Assembly: GCA_017623505.1 (NCBI GenBank)
Contig: JAGAOZ010000021.1
Coordinates: 1-64,000 of the forward strand
DNA: 64,000 nucleotides
Source of the DNA: Alistipes sp.
GTDB lineage: Bacteria; Bacteroidota; Bacteroidia; Bacteroidales; Rikenellaceae
Direction of reading: 5' to 3'
Part shown: positions 54,001 to 62,745 of the stretch, in pieces
Layout: the number at the start of each line of letters is the position of its first letter
How positions within the stretch are numbered: position 1 is the first letter of the stretch
Notes under the pieces: model-generated
The model's input: the letters and a program-made list of their open reading frames with translations, nothing else
Databases searched by the model: none
Told to the model about the DNA's origin: nothing
Position numbers and translations under genes: made by a program

Positions 54001-55686
54001 CTATCGAAGCTCCCTCAGTGCCGCCTGCAACGTGTCGTCGATAGGTGCTATGAAGTAGTAGAAGGCGTCATCTTCGAGCTGTGTGTTACGAGCTATGTAA
54101 GCCTTTATCTGTGCCTCGATTACCGCCTTTGACTTAGCTATATCGCTCGTCTTGGGGGCTACACCCTTACGTGCGGCGTAGGTGTAGAAGTTGCTTATGA
54201 GCTGTTTGTCCGCCTTGAAGAACTGCTCCATTTCGGAGAGAGTTGTTATCTGGTCGAGCTCTTGGCGATGACGGTCCGTGTAGTCGAGCGTATACTGATA
54301 GAGGATATTGCGCACCGACACCTCTGTAAAGTAGTCACTTACGTATGTAGTATCCAGAGGCACAAACTTATCGGGCACGATACCACCGCCGCCATAGACC
54401 ACGCGTCCCTTTGGTGTGGTGTAGCGGAGAGAGTCTGCGAAGTGCAGGCTGTCGAGCGTGAAGAACTCGTTATTCTCGTAGCGATGCAGAATATCGAGGT
54501 GGTATTCTAAGTTGTTACCTCGCTCAAAAGGTCGTTGTATGCAACGTCCTGTCGGTGTGTGGTACTTTGCCACCGTCAGACGCAGTGCCGAGCCGTCGTT
54601 ATACATCACCTGCTCCTGCACCAAGCCCTTACCGAATGAGCGGCGACCGATGATTGTTCCTTGGTCGTTATCTTGCAATGCTCCTGCGACAATCTCACTT
54701 GCCGAGGCACTCTGCTCGTCGAGCAGTATCACCACCTGCATATCTGTTGCCGAGCCTCTGCCGTCGGAGTATTGTCGCAGCTGCTCCTCTTCATCACGTC
54801 CTGTGGTGTATACTATCAGCTTATCTTTTGGCAGGAACTCGTTTGCTATGAGTATCGCTTGGTCGAGGAATCCGCCACTGTTGGAGCGCAGGTCGATAAT
54901 CAGCTTCTTGGCACCCTGACCACGCAGCTCGTCTATCGCGCGTTTCACCTCGCGGTACGAGCTCATCGAGAACTGCGAGAGGTGGATGAAACCTATCTGC
55001 GCCTTGCTATCTATCATAAACGCCGAGCCCACACTCTCCAATGGTATGGCGTCGCGTATCACGTCGAAGAACATCGGCTCCTCGACCTGCTGACGTTTCA
55101 CCTTGAGACGAGCCACCGTGCCGCGTTTGCCTCTGAGGTTCTTCATTATCCTCTCTTGCGGCATCTTCACGCCAGAGATTACCGTGTCATTGACCTCCAA
55201 GATTCTGTCGCCCGCCTTTATTCCCGCCTTTTCGCTTGGACCTTTGCGTACGACGTTTAGCACTGTGACTGTGTCGGTGCTGGCATTGAATACCACACCT
55301 ATACCGTCAAACTCCGCCTCCAGCGGCTCGTTGTACGCCTCTACCTCCTGCTTAGGGATATACGTTGAATGAGGGTCCAGCTCCTGAATCAGCAGCGGTA
55401 TGACGCGCTCCGAGAGCGAGTCGAGCGAGATAGGCTCTATATAGTTGCGCTCTAACATCAGGCACGTCTGCAACAGCTTGTTACCCAGGACCATATTTTG
55501 CATCATACCGTTGCTCAGTCCGAGAGTCTCTTCGAGCGAGTGAATCTTCTCGGTCTGTTGCGATAGCTCCTGCTTGAATATCGCCTTTCCCTTGTTCACT
55601 CCGCCGATATATCCGACCAGAGCTGCTACAAGGGCTATAAGAGCGACTGCTATGGTTGTTATGTATCTCTTCTTTGTCACCTGCAT
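54001..55686 (-). CDS. S41 C-terminal processing peptidase (CtpA/Prc-like)
   Basis: 561 residues. An N-terminal membrane helix (about 11-29) anchors the protein; a PDZ domain (about 110-190, VVRKGPSEKAGIKAGDRILEV) and the S41 core follow, with the catalytic Ser in QSASASEIVAGAL and Lys in RRSFGKGLVQEQ. It probably trims periplasmic proteins near their C-terminus. Bacteroidota typically have several such enzymes; this is the second in this window. Confidence 0.94.
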   Translation of the reverse strand: MQVTKKRYITTIAVALIALVAALVGYIGGVNKGKAIFKQELSQQTEKIHSLEETLGLSNGMMQNMVLGNKLLQTCLMLERNYIEPISLDSLSERVIPLLIQELDPHSTYIPKQEVEAYNEPLEAEFDGIGVVFNASTDTVTVLNVVRKGPSEKAGIKAGDRILEVNDTVISGVKMPQERIMKNLRGKRGTVARLKVKRQQVEEPMFFDVIRDAIPLESVGSAFMIDSKAQIGFIHLSQFSMSSYREVKRAIDELRGQGAKKLIIDLRSNSGGFLDQAILIANEFLPKDKLIVYTTGRDEEEQLRQYSDGRGSATDMQVVILLDEQSASASEIVAGALQDNDQGTIIGRRSFGKGLVQEQVMYNDGSALRLTVAKYHTPTGRCIQRPFERGNNLEYHLDILHRYENNEFFTLDSLHFADSLRYTTPKGRVVYGGGGIVPDKFVPLDTTYVSDYFTEVSVRNILYQYTLDYTDRHRQELDQITTLSEMEQFFKADKQLISNFYTYAARKGVAPKTSDIAKSKAVIEAQIKAYIARNTQLEDDAFYYFIAPIDDTLQAALRELR

Positions 55687-55705
55687 ATCTGCCTATGCCA
55701 CGTTG

Positions 55706-56872
55706 TTACTTATTTTTGAATGTGTATGTGAGGCCCAGTGTGAGCATCGAATACATCTGCACCGACGAATTTTGTGCCTTATCGTAGTTTAGCTGGAAAT
55801 AAATCTGTGTAGAGAAGAATTTTGACGCCTTGAAGGTCAAGGTGTTTCTCCACTCCACGGTAGGGTGCAGGCTCAACACCTTCTCCGGAGCCACAGGTGC
55901 TGTGCCTACCTCGCCGCCCTGCTGCCACTTGTCGAGAGCTGTTTCATAGTCGCGCCAAGCATCAATCTTCGAGCTGCGTGCCACGTTGGTAATCCAACCG
56001 TAGTAGCAGTAGAGGTTCGTATCGTATGCAAACCACTCGTTCTTACCCCACTTACGCGCAAACTCCACCTTGACAGAAGAACCGCCTGTGAAGAGGAAGT
56101 TTTTGTCTATATCGACACCAAACCACGATGTGTTACCCGCCTCCTTGTAGTTATTGCGTATATCGTCGTTTATAGCCACCACGCCATTACCAGAGAGCGG
56201 GTTGAGCGAAATCTTTATCGGGAACTTGGCCTTTGTCGAAGAGTAGGTCATACCGACAGAGAGGTCCATTGTTCCTGGCGACATAAAGCCCGTTACGGCG
56301 TCAGCGTGCTCCTGCTCTGAGCGCGATTTGTATGTTGTCGAGAATTGGCTCTTGAGCTTAAACATCGCACTGTATGCCCAGTTGTCGTTGAGTTTGTGCT
56401 GAGGCTGTGTCTGCAACCAGAACTCGTCAATGTTCTTAAACCAGACACCCTCGCGTGAGCCATCCTCCTGGTCAATCTTGATACGGTTGTAACCATATTT
56501 CGCATCGACCTGTGTGTTTATCGAGAAACGATCCTTGGTGTATGTGTGCTTGAGGTTGAATTTGGCAAGCACGGTGATTGTGTTATCACCACCTCGGCTT
56601 TCGGTCCACGCCTCGTTGTATGAGGTGAGCGAACCCTGCAATGCGCCGGTTATCTCCAACGTGTTGCGCTCATTGCGTATGCGGGCACGCTCGGCGCGAG
56701 CCTTTGCTGCGCTGTAATATTGTGTGCTGGCGTCAATGTTCACAAGCTCATTTTTGAACTGTATATCCTTCTTATCCTGCTTAGGTGTCTCTTCGATAGT
56801 GAACTGACCGAAGGCTGGTGCCGAGAGGGCCAGCGTAAAGAGTGTAAATGCTATGAGTCTGAGTTTTTTCAT
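55706..56872 (-). CDS. DUF3078-type outer-membrane protein
   Basis: 388 residues. A signal peptide (1-22, ending APAFG) and then beta-strands typical of an outer-membrane barrel; the DUF3078 type is seen in [18 protein letters not shown]. The C-terminal end [12 protein letters not shown] is a barrel-type terminal strand. Its role is not known. It overlaps no gene; nfo is divergent on the plus strand and shares the 115-base spacer. Confidence 0.8.
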   Translation of the reverse strand: MKKLRLIAFTLFTLALSAPAFGQFTIEETPKQDKKDIQFKNELVNIDASTQYYSAAKARAERARIRNERNTLEITGALQGSLTSYNEAWTESRGGDNTITVLAKFNLKHTYTKDRFSINTQVDAKYGYNRIKIDQEDGSREGVWFKNIDEFWLQTQPQHKLNDNWAYSAMFKLKSQFSTTYKSRSEQEHADAVTGFMSPGTMDLSVGMTYSSTKAKFPIKISLNPLSGNGVVAINDDIRNNYKEAGNTSWFGVDIDKNFLFTGGSSVKVEFARKWGKNEWFAYDTNLYCYYGWITNVARSSKIDAWRDYETALDKWQQGGEVGTAPVAPEKVLSLHPTVEWRNTLTFKASKFFSTQIYFQLNYDKAQNSSVQMYSMLTLGLTYTFKNK

Positions 56873-56987
56873 ATCTAAAAGTTTTACTTATACCTCTATA
56901 AAAATAATATCACCCTACAAAGGTAAGACATTTCGTAAAAATAATTACATTTGTGGTGAACAAATAAACCTAAAAATCGAACTTATT

Positions 56988-57827
56988 ATGAAATATATAG
57001 GAGCACACGTCAGCGCAAGTGGAGGAGTAGAGAATGCTCCACGCAATGCACACGCCATCGGAGCAACCGCTTTTGCTCTCTTTACCAAGAATCAACGACA
57101 GTGGGTAGCCCCCGCCTTGACCGCCGCACAGATTGACGCTTTTCGTCAAGCTATGGCGCAATATGGCTTCCGTGCCGAGCAGGTTTTGCCGCACGACAGC
57201 TACCTTATCAACCTGGGCCACCCCGAAGCCGACGGCCTGGCTAAGTCACGCGAGTCGTTCTTTGAGGAGATGGCACGCTGTGAGGCTCTGGGCTTGGATA
57301 GACTCAACTTCCACCCCGGCAGTCACCTGCGTAAGATAAGCGAGCAGGAGAGCCTACGCCTTATCGCCGACTCGATAAATATGGCTCTGGAGCGCACTTC
57401 GGGCGTTACTGCCGTTATAGAAAACACCGCAGGCCAAGGCTCTAACCTGGGCTTTGATTTTGACCATTTAGCCTATATTATCGACCGCGTTGAGGATAAG
57501 TCGCGCGTGGGAGTCTGCATCGACACCTGTCACGCCTTTGCTGCGGGCTACGACCTCTCAACCGAGCAGGGTTGCGACGAGGTCTTTACAGCCTTTGAGC
57601 AGATTGTCGGCTTTGAGTACTTGAAGGGTATGCACCTGAACGACGCTATGAAACCTCTGGGTAGCCGTGTGGACCGCCATAGCCCTCTGGGCGAAGGTCA
57701 GCTGGGTATCACCCCATTCAAGTATATTATGCAGGATAGCCGCTTCGACAATATCCCTCTTATCCTTGAGACTCCCGACGAGGCTCGTTGGCCGGAGGAG
57801 ATTGCTTTACTTAAGAGCTTTGTTTAG
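56988..57827 (+). CDS. nfo: Deoxyribonuclease IV (AP endonuclease, Nfo)
   Basis: 279 residues from the ATG at 56988 ([17 protein letters not shown]); a longer upstream frame adds 45 residues with no match. The zinc-binding motifs are seen: [52 protein letters not shown] and LETPDE. It cuts DNA at abasic sites. A TACATTTG element at 56946-56953 is a possible -7 promoter. Confidence 0.96.
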   Translation: MKYIGAHVSASGGVENAPRNAHAIGATAFALFTKNQRQWVAPALTAAQIDAFRQAMAQYGFRAEQVLPHDSYLINLGHPEADGLAKSRESFFEEMARCEALGLDRLNFHPGSHLRKISEQESLRLIADSINMALERTSGVTAVIENTAGQGSNLGFDFDHLAYIIDRVEDKSRVGVCIDTCHAFAAGYDLSTEQGCDEVFTAFEQIVGFEYLKGMHLNDAMKPLGSRVDRHSPLGEGQLGITPFKYIMQDSRFDNIPLILETPDEARWPEEIALLKSFV

Positions 57828-58487
57828 GGTGTGCTTTGTTACCATATCTTGCTAATCTCTGTTGAAATTCGTTTGGCTGGCAACTGCTGCGCAATTCAAA
57901 ATTCAAAATTCAAAATTCTGAATTGGAGTTTTCACCTTTCAGTTTTCACCTTTCACCTTCCCTGCCTACCCAAGCCGAATTTCCTTGCTAATTGGGCTTT
58001 GTTACCTAGTTCTGCTAATCTCTGTGAAGCCGCATAAGCGGGTTTTATCTGCGTTGTTCTTGCCTTGCGAGTTCCTCATTTACGCTGAGTAAACTGCGGA
58101 CTCGCAAGACTTCGAGAGCCTTGCTATAACCCCCTTCTGCGACTTCTCCCTCTAATTAAGGTGTTTCAGTTTTCACCTTTGGCAAAGCTTCGCTTTCCCT
58201 TAGTTGCTCCCGCTCGGCATAGCTCAAGTAAACTTGACTCTGCCCTCGCTTAATCGCAACTTTCAGTTTTCACCTTTCACCTTTCACCTTTCAGTTTTCA
58301 CCTTTCAGTTTTCACTTTTCCGCGCTGAGGAAATATATCACGTCATTCCCCGACTGCGTAGCAGGCGATGGGAATCTACCTTATAGAAGCTTAAAACTGA
58401 AAACTCTTCAGCCGTAGACTTTAGTATCCCTTAGTCCCCTTTAGTAACCTTTAATTTCCCTAATTTCTCTAACCTCCCTAAAATCAA
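57828..58487 (+). repeat. Full intergenic mosaic repeat with an inverted module
   Basis: 660 bases. The order is TTACCATATCTTGCTAATCT, TTCAAAA, TTTTCACC, a second TTACCTAGTTCTGCTAATCT, a variant 120-bp block (58029-58146), the 97-bp module in inverted orientation (58183-58262), TTTTCACC repeats, the palindrome (58341-58380), GAAAACT, CCGTAGACTTTAG (58412) and CCCTAA repeats. No gene is seen. Confidence 0.85.
58341..58380 (+). repeat. Covarying palindrome, copy 12
   Basis: Centre CTGC-GTA-GCAG. 40 bp. Confidence 0.92.
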
Positions 58488-59330
58488 TTACTCATTGCCT
58501 GGCAGGCGCAGTTTCCACTCACTTATGGTAACAGCCCCTGTTCGGCTCTCTGTCCAATCGGCATCGTCCTTAACATGGATTGTGAGGGTCTCTGCATCAA
58601 ACGTAAAGCCTACGTTGTTGTTTGCTGTGTCTGTTCCGCAGACATACAAGAAGTAACATGGTCGCTCAGCCTGATCAATGATTTCCCCGTTTTCGTCATA
58701 GATAAAATACTCCTCTTTGCCGGGCTGAAATTCGGGCTCAACGGGTAGGAACTCAGGGTGATATGTTATCACACCATCTTTAATTGACACGACAGAGATA
58801 TAGTAGCTCCAGCCCACAGCATAACCCCGAAAATATTGCTCAACTAAGTAGTATGTGGTATTGTTGTAGCGAAATTCGTGGAAGTCAAAACGGTACGGAT
58901 AACGCAAGTCATTTAAGAACGGAACATATCCGACCTCGCCTTTTTCGTTGCAGTATTGTATGTAGGTATAATATTTTAGCCCCTGAGTACCGCCCTCGTC
59001 CAATCCAAAGCGGTATAATTTATTTCCTGAGAGCGACAATTTCGATATACCCATTCGCTTTTTAAGCAGTGGCATATCATTGTGGTATGTCTGCGGGTCG
59101 CTAAGGTATAGCTCCAGCTTTTTCGTGAAGGCGGTCACCAGGCCATTCTTAACATCCCAATCATCGCACTCATCAATTGCTTGCGCCATCTGCGCCAACT
59201 CCCTATCAATCTGCTCGATAGCGGTCTGTGTTGTGTTGCCTTGAGGGTTCTGCTGTGCCTGCGCTTCTGCGCTCTGTATGCCACCCATAAACAATAGTGT
59301 AGCCACCAAACTAAGTAACGTCCGTTTCAT
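58488..59330 (-). CDS. Secreted hypothetical protein
   Basis: 280 residues. A signal peptide (1-23, ending AEA) is followed by a helical region (about 35-75) and a long beta-rich part ending EWKLRLPGNE. I recognise no family. Residues about 140-180 (YRFDFHEFRYNNTTYYLVEQYF) suggest a beta-sandwich. The gene is preceded on its 5' side by a 341-base spacer. Confidence 0.65.
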   Translation of the reverse strand: MKRTLLSLVATLLFMGGIQSAEAQAQQNPQGNTTQTAIEQIDRELAQMAQAIDECDDWDVKNGLVTAFTKKLELYLSDPQTYHNDMPLLKKRMGISKLSLSGNKLYRFGLDEGGTQGLKYYTYIQYCNEKGEVGYVPFLNDLRYPYRFDFHEFRYNNTTYYLVEQYFRGYAVGWSYYISVVSIKDGVITYHPEFLPVEPEFQPGKEEYFIYDENGEIIDQAERPCYFLYVCGTDTANNNVGFTFDAETLTIHVKDDADWTESRTGAVTISEWKLRLPGNE

Positions 59331-59671
59331 AATGTAAAAGATGATTTATTCTGTTTTTGTTACCACAAAGTTTTCCTAAAAATATTTTCAATGCAAGCCT
59401 TTTGCATTGCATTGTACCACTGTGCAACTCTACTGTACGAAACCCCACTCCACCCGCCAATTCATACCCTCCGCAATCTACCGCTTATAAACTGAAAACT
59501 GAAAACTGAAATCCTTTAATTTCCCTAATTTCCCTAACCTCCCTAAACCCTCAATCTCGAATTACCTCTTGACACAAAAAAAGAGCAGTCCAATGAACTG
59601 CCCTTTTTGACGTACCTTACCCGACCGTATTGTCGAATAGGCAACATCTGCTTGTCGCCTAACGCAAAATC
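59331..59671. other. Spacer with AT-rich and repeat-type sequence
   Basis: 341 bases. A 7-bp hairpin AATGCAA/TTGCATT (59389-59410), mosaic-type CTACCGCTTATAAACTGAAAA and CCCTAA repeats (59478-59560), and the terminator at 59576-59603. No gene is seen. Confidence 0.6.
59576..59603 (-). terminator. Terminator of the SPFH operon
   Basis: GAGCAGTCC (59583-59591) pairs with GAACTGCCC (59595-59603), two G-U pairs; the A-run at 59576-59582 is a T-run on the minus strand. Confidence 0.85.
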
Positions 59672-59983
59672 TTAATCATCAAAGAGTCCTCCAATTAAGC
59701 CGCCAAGGAACGCTGCACCTATTGTCGCTCCGGCAGAGGCAGAGCTGCCTCCTCCCTGGTTGTTATTATTGTTGTTGTTTATGATGACTTGTTTTTGAGG
59801 TTCTGGTTTTGGTAACAGACTCTCGCAGTAGTCGCAAGTGATTTGATTGCCTACGGGAGCTCCACAGTTGGGACAGTTTGTTATACCTCTTGCTACCGAT
59901 TGCTGTTTATTGGGTGCGCCACACTCCGGGCAAGCTCTAAGTGTTTCGTTATACGGACACCCACATTCGTAACATTTAATCAT
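59672..59983 (-). CDS. Double zinc-ribbon protein with Asn/Gly-rich tail
   Basis: 103 residues from the ATG at 59983; an upstream in-frame ATG (60013) would overlap the previous gene. Four Cys pairs in two zinc ribbons: CYECGCPY...CPECG and CPNCGAPV...CDYC. A run of seven Asn (about 73-79) and a Gly-rich C-terminal helix (AGATIGAAFLGGLIGGLFDD) follow. It is the last gene of the SPFH operon. No similar named family is recalled. Confidence 0.75.
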   Translation of the reverse strand: MIKCYECGCPYNETLRACPECGAPNKQQSVARGITNCPNCGAPVGNQITCDYCESLLPKPEPQKQVIINNNNNNNQGGGSSASAGATIGAAFLGGLIGGLFDD

Positions 59984-59988
59984 AATAT

Positions 59989-60321
59989 TTATCGTTGGCA
60001 AAGTTTTGCACATGCTAAAATAATCACCTCAAATATGATAAGTAGTACTATTCCCACTACATAATAGTTGGATACAATCTCTTGAGGAGATAATATGGCC
60101 AATACAATCTCGATGATACCCAGCAATGAGAATATAAATGAGAGAGAAATTTTAAAAGCATCATTCAATATGTTGCAAGCAACCAATATCAGCGCCGAGT
60201 TCAATATGATGACAATTGAAGTCGCTGCTATATTGAATAGCTCATATTGTGGAATAATCAGACCACACACCAAATTAAACAGGAGCAACAGCCCTGCTAT
60301 TACGATATTTAATGTTTTCAT
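59989..60321 (-). CDS. Small four-helix membrane protein
   Basis: 110 residues from the ATG at 60321; the start codon overlaps the SPFH stop (ATGA), so the pair is coupled. Four hydrophobic segments (about 3-18, 26-46, 54-72 and 82-104). No motif is known. It sits between the SPFH gene and the double zinc-ribbon gene. Confidence 0.65.
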   Translation of the reverse strand: MKTLNIVIAGLLLLFNLVCGLIIPQYELFNIAATSIVIILNSALILVACNILNDAFKISLSFIFSLLGIIEIVLAILSPQEIVSNYYVVGIVLLIIFEVIILACAKLCQR

Positions 60322-61418
60322 AACGCAGGTGGAATAGGTGGTGGACAACTAAATATTCCTGCGAACTCTGGAAGAGTACTCAGTTTGGCCCAATTTGGCA
60401 TTCCCTGCTTCCATATCAGCGTGTCGGGAGTGATTTTACCGCTACGCACATACTCTACCACACTATTTGTGTCGTAAGGTCCCGCTTGCGCACCATTTAC
60501 TATTAGATAGTACATGGTTGTCTGAGGGATTGGTGGTGGGGCCACTTGTGGGTTAGTGTTCATCGCATTACCCAGTTGGTTGCCCACGCCGACGCCTGCG
60601 CCAAGTCCAATACCGGCACCCATTATGCCACCCATCGCGCCTGAGTCGTTTGATGCAGCATTATCCAGCACATCGAAGCTGCGCTCCATCTGGTAAATAT
60701 CGCGTCCGGCAATCTTTACCCTTGCAGCCAAATCCTTTGCCTCCTTAAGTTTTTGGAAACTTGGGTCGTCCTCTTTGACACTTATCGCCATTACGTCAAA
60801 CTCGTTTAATGTAAGGCCATATTTAGCAAAGAATGGGGTTATACGCTCCAAACAGAAATCCGATATATCTGACAAATAGGAATTTATGTTTAGAATAGAG
60901 AGGTTATCCCTAACGAGTTTGTCCGAAATGATATTGGTCAATTGTGACATTATACGACCTTTGAAGTACTTGTGAAGACTATCCACCGAGAATGAGGCCA
61001 TATTTCCAACAACTGTTTCAAGGAATAGACGAGGGTCTTTCATCTTAAAACCATATTGACCATAGGCTCTTACAGGGACAATAACCTCATATTTAGGGTC
61101 TTCAATCTGCAAAGGAGTCGCCGTTCCCCACTTTGTGTCCATTACAACAACCATATTGACAAACCACACTTCGGCCTTGAAAGGGGAATTTCCTCCAAAT
61201 GGGAGGTTTATCAATTTGTTAAGCAGAGGAATGTTCGATGAGGACAACGTGTAAGTTCCACTCTCAAAAGTATCTAACACCTGACCGCCCTTGACAAAGA
61301 ATGCAACCTGTCCTGGGTACACAACCAGCTGTGTACCCATTCTTAGGTCTTCACTTGGGAATTTCGAAACCAGCTGTTTCGACCCCATAGTGCATTTTAC
61401 GACATCTATAATTGCCAT
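60318..61418 (-). CDS. SPFH-domain protein with C-terminal GYF domain
   Basis: 366 residues. An SPFH/virion-core-type domain covers about 25-230 (GTQLVVYPGQVAFFVKGGQV, KWGTATPLQIEDPKYEVIVPVRAYGQYGFKM). A Gly/Ala-rich linker (about 258-300, MGGIMGAGIGLGAGVGVG) precedes a GYF_2 domain (MYYLIVNGAQAGPYD..., WKQGMPNWAKLSTLPEF). SPFH proteins organise membrane microdomains. Zinc-ribbon neighbours and GYF are shared by YdjI-like loci. It is two bases after the zinc-ribbon membrane protein gene. Confidence 0.85.
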   Translation of the reverse strand: MAIIDVVKCTMGSKQLVSKFPSEDLRMGTQLVVYPGQVAFFVKGGQVLDTFESGTYTLSSSNIPLLNKLINLPFGGNSPFKAEVWFVNMVVVMDTKWGTATPLQIEDPKYEVIVPVRAYGQYGFKMKDPRLFLETVVGNMASFSVDSLHKYFKGRIMSQLTNIISDKLVRDNLSILNINSYLSDISDFCLERITPFFAKYGLTLNEFDVMAISVKEDDPSFQKLKEAKDLAARVKIAGRDIYQMERSFDVLDNAASNDSGAMGGIMGAGIGLGAGVGVGNQLGNAMNTNPQVAPPPIPQTTMYYLIVNGAQAGPYDTNSVVEYVRSGKITPDTLIWKQGMPNWAKLSTLPEFAGIFSCPPPIPPAL

Positions 61419-61419
61419 A

Positions 61420-61731
61420 TTAGTAATAGAATTCGTCGAAATAAATTACCTCTTCGTAAGCAAAGAGCTCACCGATGACATACATAAGAACCCAGAATCC
61501 GAGGTTTATACCAAGGCAGATAAGAGACTGCTTAGCCTTTAATGAAGACTTGTTCTTCTGTACCAAATAGAAGATTAAACTAACAATCCAACCTGTGCAC
61601 AAGAGGATAATCCACCAGTACCATTCCAAACCCTGGCCCGAAGATTTTGTGATGGCTGCTCCACATTTTGGACACGCTTCAGCCAAGTCAGAGATGCTGC
61701 TTCCGCAATTAGGACATTGAATAATAGCCAT
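61420..61731 (-). CDS. Zinc-ribbon membrane protein
   Basis: 103 residues. An N-terminal zinc ribbon (CPNCGSSISDLAEACPKCG, about 5-23), then two hydrophobic segments (about 37-57 and 70-92), and a short acidic end EEVIYFDEFYY. It is the first gene of the SPFH operon; its stop is two bases from the SPFH start. Confidence 0.75.
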   Translation of the reverse strand: MAIIQCPNCGSSISDLAEACPKCGAAITKSSGQGLEWYWWIILLCTGWIVSLIFYLVQKNKSSLKAKQSLICLGINLGFWVLMYVIGELFAYEEVIYFDEFYY

Positions 61732-62177
61732 AATAATAGAGTATTAAATACCGTATCATCTCCTATGCGGTGGGTTAGTGTAAAAAGAAAGTGTGGAGAT
61801 GAATTCCGTTTATCTCTAAGAAGGTTGTGGAAAGACCCAAGCAAGAATAAACGATACAATGCCCCACACCTGTATAGCGTGAGACGCAACCGCGGAACGG
61901 GTTGCTACTCTCAGACATATACAAGAAATGAGTGCTGTTCGTCGCCCTCTTGCCATGAAAACTTCCACATTTTCTTAGAAGGACTGCGAAAACACTTTCG
62001 TATGTAAAAACCAAACTATCTGCTTGGTGATACAAAGATAAAAAACTTTTCGCAAACGAACAACACTCACGTGAGACATTGCATAAAAAGATATATCCAA
62101 TAGAATATATCTTCGCCAAATCTGTGTCGAAATTGACACCTCATCCTATCATCAATTTACAAAAAAAATAATCTTCT
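61732..62177. other. Spacer with a long structured hairpin
   Basis: 446 bases. A nested hairpin lies at 61872-61922 (stems GTATA/TATAC, TGAGA/TCTCA, GCAACC/GGTTGC). Open frames on both strands were judged chance. No gene is supported. Confidence 0.45.
61872..61922. ncRNA. Candidate structured RNA element
   Basis: Three nested stems: 61872-61876 with 61918-61922, 61880-61884 with 61909-61913, 61886-61891 with 61900-61905. No promoter was seen, so the strand is unknown; it could be a DNA element. Confidence 0.3.
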
Positions 62178-62420
62178 CTCGGCTTCACACTATTAGTATT
62201 CGAACGGCTGTAGAAGTTGAGAGCAGACCGAAAGGTTAAAGAGGTGGCACACAACATAGTTGGATGCTTTGTGGCGATAGACAACTGGGAATTTATTCAC
62301 AATATGCCTATTGACACAAGGCATAAATTGCGTAGCAAAGTGACACCGCAAATAACCTGCAGACAAGTCTGCCGAGGTGAAGTGGGAATACCTTTGAAAA
62401 TAAATATCTTATATTCCCAC
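62178..62420 (+). repeat. Duplicated element, copy A
   Basis: 243 bases beginning CTCGGCTTCACAC and ending in a hairpin GTGGGAATA/TATTCCCAC. Nearly identical to copy B apart from an insertion. An open frame (MRADRKVKEVAHN...) is shared only because the DNA is shared. Confidence 0.85.
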
Positions 62421-62692
62421 AACATTCCTCTCCCTTTGTAGTAAAGATTTATATTACACTCGGCTTCACACTATTTGTATTCGAACGGTTGTAGAAGTTG
62501 AGAGCAGACCGAAAGGTTAAAGAGGTGGCACACAACATAGTTGGATGCATTGTGGCGATAGACAACTGGGAATTTATTCACAATATGCCTATTGACACAA
62601 GGCATAAATTGCGTAGCAAAGTGACACCGAAAATAACCTGCAGACAAGTCTGCCGAAACGCCACCAGCCGTCGAGTCCCTTTAGACGCACAA

Positions 62693-62720
62693 AAAAAGAG
62701 CAGACAAAAATCTGCTCTTT
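62693..62720 (-). terminator. Terminator-like hairpin in the insertion
   Basis: AAAGAGCAGA (62695-62704) pairs with TCTGCTCTTT (62711-62720), then T-run on the minus strand. It matches the design of a terminator after a tRNA gene. Confidence 0.7.
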
Positions 62721-62722
62721 CC

Positions 62723-62745
62723 CGTGCGGATAAAGGGACTCGAAC
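62723..62745 (-). pseudogene. tRNA-Leu 3' fragment
   Basis: 23 bases identical to 62949-62971, which is the end of the complete tRNA gene. This could be an attachment-site remnant or a broken second tRNA. Confidence 0.7.

Noticed and set aside
58183..58262. A transposon end formed by the inverted 97-bp block
   Set aside because: Only one inverted copy is present here and there is no transposase gene or target duplication in sight; treated as a rearranged mosaic module.
61775..62119. An open frame of 114 codons on the minus strand
   Set aside because: It spans a structured hairpin, has no start context and no recognisable domain; judged as chance.
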